From contig NZ_SMAH01000020.1 of NCBI RefSeq assembly GCF_004342625.1, positions 1 to 35,380 of the forward strand: a stretch of DNA of 35,380 bases. The letters are read 5' to 3'. Of this stretch, positions 30,463 to 35,380 are shown in pieces. This DNA comes from Tepidimonas ignava (GTDB taxonomy: Bacteria; Pseudomonadota; Gammaproteobacteria; Burkholderiales; Burkholderiaceae_C). How positions within the stretch are numbered: the first letter of the stretch is position 1; each line of letters opens with the position of its first letter. A program made the translations under genes and the position numbers. Under the pieces are notes generated by a model that saw only the letters and a list, made by a program, of their open reading frames with translations, was not told where the DNA came from and did not search any database.

Positions 30463-31629
30463 ATGCCTACCGCTTTCCATCACGGCGTCGAGGTCATCGA
30501 GATCGACGACGGTTTGCGGCCCATTCAGACAGCTCGATTCAGCGTCATCGGGCTGGTCGGCACAGCGCCCGACGCGCAAGCGTCGGTGTTTCCGCTCGAC
30601 ACGCCGGTGCTGGTCGCCACCCCGCGCAGCGCCGCCGGCCTAGGCAATACCGGTACGCTGCCGCAGGCGATCAAAGCCATCCACGCGCAGGGCTACGCGC
30701 CGCCCATCGTCGTCATCCGCGTACCCGATGTGGCCGACAATCCATCCACCGCGACTGTCGACGAGCGCCTGGCCGCCGTCGTCGGCGGCATCGACACCGG
30801 CAGCGGCGCACGCACCGGCATCGCCGCGCTGGAGACGGCGCGCAGCGTGCTGGGGGTCGTGCCGCGCCTTCTGCTGGCGCCTGGCTTGAGTCAGCACAAG
30901 CTCGTCGCCGATGCGCTCATCGCGCAGGCCGACAAGTTGCGCGCCATCGCGCTCATCGACGGGCCGAACAGCACGACGGCCGCCGCGATCGCCTACCGCG
31001 CGCAGTTCGACTCCAGCCGCGCCTACCTCATCGACCCCTGGGCGGTGGCCGATGGCGACGTGGTGCCGGTCAGCCCCCATGTGGCCGGGCTGATCGCCAA
31101 GATCGACAACGAGCGCGGGTTCTGGCACTCGCCATCGAACAACCCGCTCGTGGGCATCGAGCGCCCGGCGCGGCCGATCGACTTTGGCCTCGGGCGCGTG
31201 GACTCCGAAGCGAACCTGCTCAACGAACCCGGCGTGGCCACACTCATCACCGAGCAGGGCATCCGCCTGTGGGGCAACCGCACCTGCTCGTCCGACCCGA
31301 AGTGGGCGTTTCTGTCGGTGCGGCGCACCGCCGACATGATCCACGAGTCGCTGCTGCAAGCGCACCTGTGGGCGGTGGACCGCGCCATCGGTAAGGCCTA
31401 TGTGCGCGATGTGCAAGAGTCGGTCAACGCCTACCTGCGGCACTTGAAGAGCGTGGGCGCGATCCTGGGCGGGCGCTGCTGGCTGGATGAGGAGCTCAAC
31501 AGCCCGGCCAACATCGCCGCGGGCAAGGTGTATTTCGACTTCGACTTCACGCCGCCCGCGCCGGCCGAGCGCGTGACCTTCCGCTCGCACCTGGTGGCCG
31601 ACTACGCCGCCGAGCTCTTTGCCGCCTGA
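30463..31629 (+). CDS. tail sheath protein (P2 FI-like)
   Basis: A 388-aa contractile sheath subunit: FHHGVEVIEIDDGLRPIQ, SVIGLVGTAPDA near the N-terminus, LLAPGLSQ at about 137-144, FWHSPSNNPLVGIERPA at about 222-238 and the C-terminal GGRCWLDEELNSPANIAAGK. AAAGGAG lies nine bases upstream. It shows the virion is a myovirus. Confidence 0.96.
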   Translation: MPTAFHHGVEVIEIDDGLRPIQTARFSVIGLVGTAPDAQASVFPLDTPVLVATPRSAAGLGNTGTLPQAIKAIHAQGYAPPIVVIRVPDVADNPSTATVDERLAAVVGGIDTGSGARTGIAALETARSVLGVVPRLLLAPGLSQHKLVADALIAQADKLRAIALIDGPNSTTAAAIAYRAQFDSSRAYLIDPWAVADGDVVPVSPHVAGLIAKIDNERGFWHSPSNNPLVGIERPARPIDFGLGRVDSEANLLNEPGVATLITEQGIRLWGNRTCSSDPKWAFLSVRRTADMIHESLLQAHLWAVDRAIGKAYVRDVQESVNAYLRHLKSVGAILGGRCWLDEELNSPANIAAGKVYFDFDFTPPAPAERVTFRSHLVADYAAELFAA

Positions 31630-31641
31630 TAGGAGACGATC

Positions 31642-32148
31642 ATGGCCATCCAGCACATTCTCGCCAACCTCAACGCCTTCGTGGCTGGCAAAGGCTACCT
31701 GGGCCGCGTGACGGAGTTCACCCCGCCCAAACTCGCCCCCATCGTGCGCGAGTACAAGGCGGGCGGCATGGGGGCAGAAGTCGCCGTCCCAATGGGCGCG
31801 GTGGAAAAGCTGGAATGCTCCTTCACCCTTACCGGCTACGACCCCGACGTGCTGGCGCAGTTTGCCGTGGTGCCCGGGCGGCTGGTGCAGCTGCGCTTTA
31901 CCGGCGCGCTGGTTGACTACGACGGCACCACGCGCCCCATCGAGGTCACGATGCGCGCGGTGCTTGCCTTCGAGCCGGACGCGTGGAAGCCCACCGAGGC
32001 CTCCGACCTCAAGATCACGGCCATGTGCCACTACTACAAGCTGGACATCGAAGGCCGCACGCTGCACGAGCTCGACCCGGTGAACATGGTGGCGATCATC
32101 GACGGGCAGGACCAGCTGCAGGCGATGCGCCAGGCGCTTGGGGTGTAA
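31642..32148 (+). CDS. tail tube protein (P2 FII-like)
   Basis: A 168-aa protein: NLNAFVAGKGYLGRVTEFTPPKL at about 9-31, GMGAEVAVPMGAVEKLECSFTLTGYD at about 46-71 and EASDLKITAMCHYYKLDIEG at about 118-137, all typical of FII. It forms the inner tube. GGAGA lies eight bases upstream; 13 bases after the sheath stop. Confidence 0.96.
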   Translation: MAIQHILANLNAFVAGKGYLGRVTEFTPPKLAPIVREYKAGGMGAEVAVPMGAVEKLECSFTLTGYDPDVLAQFAVVPGRLVQLRFTGALVDYDGTTRPIEVTMRAVLAFEPDAWKPTEASDLKITAMCHYYKLDIEGRTLHELDPVNMVAIIDGQDQLQAMRQALGV

Positions 32149-32151
32149 ACC

Positions 32152-32376
32152 ATGGGCGCCGTCACCGTCACCGTTTTGCGTCCAGGCTGGTGGCTGCCTG
32201 GGCGGGCGCTGGCTGAGGGCGAGACCCTCACGCTCGATGTCGCCACCGCCGAGGGGCTTGCCCGTCGCGGCATCGTGCGACTGCCCGATGCGGTCACCGG
32301 CGCCAGCCAGCCTGATGAAGTCGTCGCCTCGAATGCGAACAAACCGGCCCGCAAACGGGCGAAAAAGGAGGATTGA
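32152..32376 (+). CDS. small tail-region protein, paralogue of the 58-aa head-region protein
   Basis: A 74-aa protein (MGAVTVTVLRPGWWLPG, TLDVATAEGLARRGI, KPARKRAKKED). The layout and RKRAK tail match the protein at 21622-21798. Its stop is directly followed by the gpE start. Function unknown. Confidence 0.7.
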   Translation: MGAVTVTVLRPGWWLPGRALAEGETLTLDVATAEGLARRGIVRLPDAVTGASQPDEVVASNANKPARKRAKKED

Positions 32377-32667
32377 ATGGATCAACAACCTGCAACCATG
32401 GCACCGCAAACCGTGCGCGTGCAGCTCTCAAGCCCCATCGAAATCAATGGGGCGAAGGTCGGCTACATCACCATGCGCGAGCCGGTGTGGGACGACATCA
32501 TTGCAGCCCGGCGCAACCGCACGGCGGACGAGGCCGAGCGCGATGTGCTGCTGTTTGCCTCGCTCACCGAGACCCCGCCCGAGGTGATCCGCCGTCTGCC
32601 ACTGCGGGATGTGAAGCGGCTGCAAAAGGCGTTCGATGAGCTGTCGGGTGAGGATTTTTTGCCTTGA
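32377..32667 (+). CDS. tail assembly chaperone E (P2 gpE-like)
   Basis: A 96-aa protein (VQLSSPIEINGAKVGYITMREPVWDD, LRDVKRLQKAFDELSGEDFLP) typical of P2 gpE/TAC proteins, which coat the tape measure during tail assembly. It ends just after a TTTTTTG slippery site that allows extension into the -1 frame. AAAGGAG seven bases upstream. Confidence 0.9.
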   Translation: MDQQPATMAPQTVRVQLSSPIEINGAKVGYITMREPVWDDIIAARRNRTADEAERDVLLFASLTETPPEVIRRLPLRDVKRLQKAFDELSGEDFLP

Positions 32668-32822
32668 GCGAGCAGGCCGCGCGCGAGGTCGTGCTGTGGC
32701 TGTGCCAGCAGTGCCGCCTGAGTCTGCCGCAAGCACTGGCGATGCCGCTGGCGGAGTCGGCGCGCTGGCTCAAGGCCGCGCGCGCGGTGGCCGAGCGGCA
32801 ATCAGCCGCCACAGCTCGATGA
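32377..32822 (+). CDS. E+E' frameshift product (P2 gpE' -like)
   Basis: The -1 frame continues from the slippery site for 53 codons (ALSEQAAREVVLWLCQ, then LSLPQALAMPLAESARWLKA) to a stop at 32820-32822. The E' frame has no start of its own. A fusion of about 148 residues is predicted, as for P2, where T-TTT-TTG directs the same shift. Confidence 0.85.
32655..32661 (+). promoter_or_regulatory. -1 ribosomal frameshift site (T TTT TTG)
   Basis: Zero-frame codons are GAT TTT TTG CCT TGA, so the shift occurs two codons before the E stop. It matches the P2 E/E' slippery heptamer. Confidence 0.85.
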
Positions 32823-33102
32823 TTGGCTCCAGCACGATGGAGGCGGCCATGAGCGCGGCGCTGGCCATGCGCAGCGCCAGCCACAGGGCGGAGAACACCG
32901 GCACAAGCAGGATGGATGCCAGCAGGATGAAGGCCGCCGTCCATAGCAGGGCCTGCTCCCACCACGCCCCCGGCATCGGCTCGCCGAAGGCGATGGCGAT
33001 GGCCAGCGCGAGCAAGGCACTGAGCGTCCACGCCGCCCCGAGTAGCCGCTCGGGGCTGATGACCGCGTTGTCGATGCGATAGACCAGCCGGGACAGGGCC
33101 AT
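32770..33102 (-). CDS. small multi-pass membrane protein inserted before the tape measure
   Basis: A 110-aa protein. After MALSRLVYRIDNAVISPER, residues about 20-40, 49-70 and 72-90 are hydrophobic (LLGAAWTLSALLALAIAIAFG; ALLWTAAFILLASILLVPVF; LWLALRMASAALMAASIV), giving two or three membrane helices. GGAGG lies six bases upstream of ATG 33102. It runs opposite to the tail genes, overlaps the E' end by 53 bases and shares two bases with the tape-measure start. No family recognised; a lysogenic conversion or exclusion role is speculative. Confidence 0.65.
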   Translation of the reverse strand: MALSRLVYRIDNAVISPERLLGAAWTLSALLALAIAIAFGEPMPGAWWEQALLWTAAFILLASILLVPVFSALWLALRMASAALMAASIVLEPIIELWRLIAARPPRARP

Positions 33103-35380
33103 GGATACCTCCGTCAAAATCGTTCTGAGTGCCGTCGGGGCCGGGGCGGTATCGGGTGCGATCAAGTCGATTGCCAGCGAGGCCGACCGATCCTATCGCA
33201 TCTTGCAGCGCCGACAGGATGAGGTCAAATCCAAGTATCGCACGCTGGCCGACAGCGTGAGCTGGTTTGGCCGCCGTGCGCAGTCGGCCACCGACATGAC
33301 CATCCGGCGCATGGCCGTGCTGCGCCGGCAGGTTGAGGGGGTGCGCGCCGAAATGCGCAAGCTCGCCATGCAAGACTTGCAGTCGCGCTGGACCGACCTG
33401 GTGGCCGCAGGCGGCAGCCTCATGGCCGCACGCGGCGTGGTGGCGGCCCAGGCGCGCTCGGAAGCGGCGCTGCGCGACATCGCCATCACCGTGGGGGTGG
33501 CGCGCACGACGGATGAGGCACGGCTTGGCTCCATCGTGGAGCAGACGGCGCGCCAGACCCGGTTGTCGCTGGAGGAGGTGCGCACCGGCATGGCGCGGCT
33601 GGCGGCCGGCGGATTGTCGGATGTGGCCGAGCTCGGCCGCATGATGCCGGAAGTGGCCCGTGCGGCCAAGGCGTGGCGCGCCACCACCGAGGACATGGCC
33701 GCGCTGGCACTGGTGGCTCGCGACACGCTGGGTATCGCGGACGCGCGGCGCGCGTTCAACATCGTGGGCACCGGCGGCAAGCTGGGCGAGTTCGAAATCC
33801 CCGACATGACCCGCTACCTGCCTTCGCTGGCCCCGCAGCTGGCCGCCATCGGCTTGCGCGGCGAGAAGGGCCTGGCCCAGGGCGTGGGCTATTTGCAGGC
33901 TTCGCGCCGTGGCGCGGGCACCGCCGAGGAGGCCGCTACCAACCTCGCCAACTTCCTCGCCAAGGTCACCAGCCGGGAGTTTGCCGACCGCTGGAAAGAC
34001 CTGACCGGCCGCAATCTGGCGCACGATCAGGCGCGGCTCGTAGCCAAGGGCTATGACGCCGTCGGGGCCACCCTGAAGCTGATCGAGACCTACATGAAGC
34101 GTCAGGGCAAAGGCGAGCTCATGACCAAGCTGGCCAAGGGGACGGACGCCGATGCGCAAGCCGCCATCGCCGAGCTGCAACAGGCGCACGGCCTGGGCGA
34201 GCTCTTTACCGACATGCAGGCGGCCAAGTTCATCCGCGCTGCGCTCATGTACCGCGAGTTGCAGCAGAAGGTGACCCGCGAAGCGCTCCAAGGCAACCCG
34301 CTCGACGAGGACTTCGCCCACGCCATCGACACCACCGAATCGGCCACCCAGCGGCTGGCGGTGGCTTGGGAAGGACTCACCTCGCGCATCGGGCGCGCTA
34401 TCAAGCCAGTGACCGACGCGCTGCTCGGCGCGGGTGCAGTCACGCTCGAGTGGGTGAGCGACCTCATGGACGCCTTCCCGCGCGCAACGCAAGTACTGGT
34501 CACCCTAGGGGCTGCCGCGGCCGGCTATTTCACCGCCATGCGCGCGTTTAGCGTCGCCTCGGCTGCCGCCCGCGTGATGGGGCTCTCGCTGTCGTTTGGC
34601 AAGGTCACGATGGCGGTGACGCTGTTGAAGACGGCGGTCGGCAGGGCCACGGCGGCGCTGGGTAGCATGGCCGCTGGCGCGCTGGCGCGCGTCATCAGCA
34701 TGGGCGGCGTGCTTGCCGCCGGGGGCAGCAAGCTTGCGGTGATGGCGGGCGCGGTCGGCTCGGCAATTGCCTCGGCCGCCGGGGTGGCGGGCCGGGCTAT
34801 TCTGTGGCTTGGGCGCGCCGTGCTCCTCAACCCCATTGGCCTCACGCTCACCGCCATCGCCGGGGCGGCGTATCTGGTCTGGCGCAACTGGGAGACCATT
34901 GGCCCGAAGCTCGCCGCCGTGTGGGGGACGGTCAAGGGCGCATTTTCCTCGGCCTGGCAGTGGATCAGCGCGATGCCTGGCCAGATGCTCGCCATTGGCC
35001 GCCAGATCATCGACGGGCTACTCGCCGGTATGCGAGAGCGCTGGGCGGCCCTCAAAGAGGGCGTGAGCAACATCGGCAGCAACATTGCCGACTGGTTCAA
35101 GGACAAGCTCGGCATCCGCTCGCCGTCCCGTGTCTTTGCCGAGCTTGGCGGCCACCTGATGGGCGGCCTGCAGCTCGGGATCGAGCGTGCCGCGGGCCTG
35201 CCGCTTGCCGCGATGCGCGGGGTCGCGGCTGGGCTGGCCGCGCCCATGGCCGCGGGCGGCGTCATGATGGGCGGCCTGCAGCTCGGGATCGAGCGTGCCG
35301 CGGGCCTGCCGCTTGCCGCGATGCGCGGGGTCGCGGCTGGGCTGGCCGCGCCCATGGCCGCGGGCGGCGTCATGATGGGG
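33101..35380 (+). CDS. tape measure protein (P2 gpT-like), partial
   Basis: The frame is open from ATG 33101 to the window edge (760 codons). It begins MDTSVKIVLSAVGAGAVSGA, has a long helical region (KSKYRTLADSVSWFGRR, VEGVRAEMRKLAMQDLQ), later hydrophobic helices (about 465-610) and the typical RSPSRVFAELGGHLMGGLQLG near 676-697. It sets tail length. The end holds a 36-residue duplication. Confidence 0.92.
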   Translation, partial: MDTSVKIVLSAVGAGAVSGAIKSIASEADRSYRILQRRQDEVKSKYRTLADSVSWFGRRAQSATDMTIRRMAVLRRQVEGVRAEMRKLAMQDLQSRWTDLVAAGGSLMAARGVVAAQARSEAALRDIAITVGVARTTDEARLGSIVEQTARQTRLSLEEVRTGMARLAAGGLSDVAELGRMMPEVARAAKAWRATTEDMAALALVARDTLGIADARRAFNIVGTGGKLGEFEIPDMTRYLPSLAPQLAAIGLRGEKGLAQGVGYLQASRRGAGTAEEAATNLANFLAKVTSREFADRWKDLTGRNLAHDQARLVAKGYDAVGATLKLIETYMKRQGKGELMTKLAKGTDADAQAAIAELQQAHGLGELFTDMQAAKFIRAALMYRELQQKVTREALQGNPLDEDFAHAIDTTESATQRLAVAWEGLTSRIGRAIKPVTDALLGAGAVTLEWVSDLMDAFPRATQVLVTLGAAAAGYFTAMRAFSVASAAARVMGLSLSFGKVTMAVTLLKTAVGRATAALGSMAAGALARVISMGGVLAAGGSKLAVMAGAVGSAIASAAGVAGRAILWLGRAVLLNPIGLTLTAIAGAAYLVWRNWETIGPKLAAVWGTVKGAFSSAWQWISAMPGQMLAIGRQIIDGLLAGMRERWAALKEGVSNIGSNIADWFKDKLGIRSPSRVFAELGGHLMGGLQLGIERAAGLPLAAMRGVAAGLAAPMAAGGVMMGGLQLGIERAAGLPLAAMRGVAAGLAAPMAAGGVMMG
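35159..35374. repeat. 108-bp perfect tandem duplication at the window edge
   Basis: Two identical copies (35159-35266 and 35267-35374) each encode 36 residues that begin MGGLQLGIERAAGLPL. A third copy seems to begin at 35375, but its sixth base differs (G instead of C), so it may diverge there. Confidence 0.92.

Noticed and set aside
30640-32409. 589-codon minus-strand frame opposite sheath and tube
   Set aside because: The plus-strand sheath and tube genes are certain; this is codon-shadow sequence rich in His/Arg/Gly.
32564-34492. 642-codon minus-strand frame opposite the tape measure
   Set aside because: It is a GC-rich shadow of the tape measure and gpE frames, with no ribosome site or recognisable domain.

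Overview
The window is one continuous stretch of a temperate tailed phage (prophage or phage genome) from a high-GC Proteobacterium. A betaproteobacterial host such as a Burkholderiales member is plausible from codon and GC style, but that is inference. No integrase, attachment site, tRNA, rRNA or CRISPR array is seen. Both window edges lie inside phage DNA: the left edge in the recombination operon, the right edge inside the tape-measure gene.

Layout. (1) 1-3762, minus strand: a leftward early operon with a 29-aa membrane peptide, two small unknown proteins, a lambda Bet-like annealing protein, a YqaJ/lambda-Exo type nuclease and a small unknown protein, all behind a strong sigma70-like promoter at 3795-3824. 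(2) 3893-6787, minus strand: the lysogeny side. A repressor gene is translationally coupled to a nucleotidyltransferase-like gene and a 300-aa unknown gene. A separate 297-aa putative membrane protein follows, and each unit ends in the same terminator hairpin. (3) 6795-13277, plus strand: a Cro/YdaS-like gene with a promoter that overlaps its start, an Arc-like ribbon-helix-helix gene next to a BRO-N/KilAC antirepressor, replication genes resembling lambda O/P in layout (with an iteron-like array inside the first), NinB, a Ref-like HNH nuclease, a PD-(D/E)XK nuclease, and a lysis cassette (holin candidate, GH24 endolysin, Rz, embedded Rz1). Two small genes run antisense inside this operon. (4) 13277-25998: terminase small subunit, an inverted HicAB toxin-antitoxin pair, terminase large subunit, a Mor-like protein, a Mu-type portal and gpF, a protease with nested scaffold, a lambda-type decoration protein and capsid, Mu gp36/gpG/gp37-like connectors, and P2-type baseplate genes V, J and I. 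(5) 26002-35380: tail fibre-like proteins with tandem repeats, sheath, tube, a P2-style E/E' frameshift pair, an inserted minus-strand membrane protein and the tape measure.

The virion would be a contractile-tailed (myovirus) particle that mixes Mu-like and lambda-like head genes with a P2-like tail. The best candidates for something undescribed are the repressor-coupled nucleotidyltransferase/300-aa operon with the adjacent 297-aa membrane protein, the Arc/Ant-like switch, the Mor-like protein with a duplicated dimerisation motif, the gpF protein with a polyvalent C-terminal domain, and the membrane protein inserted between E' and the tape measure.
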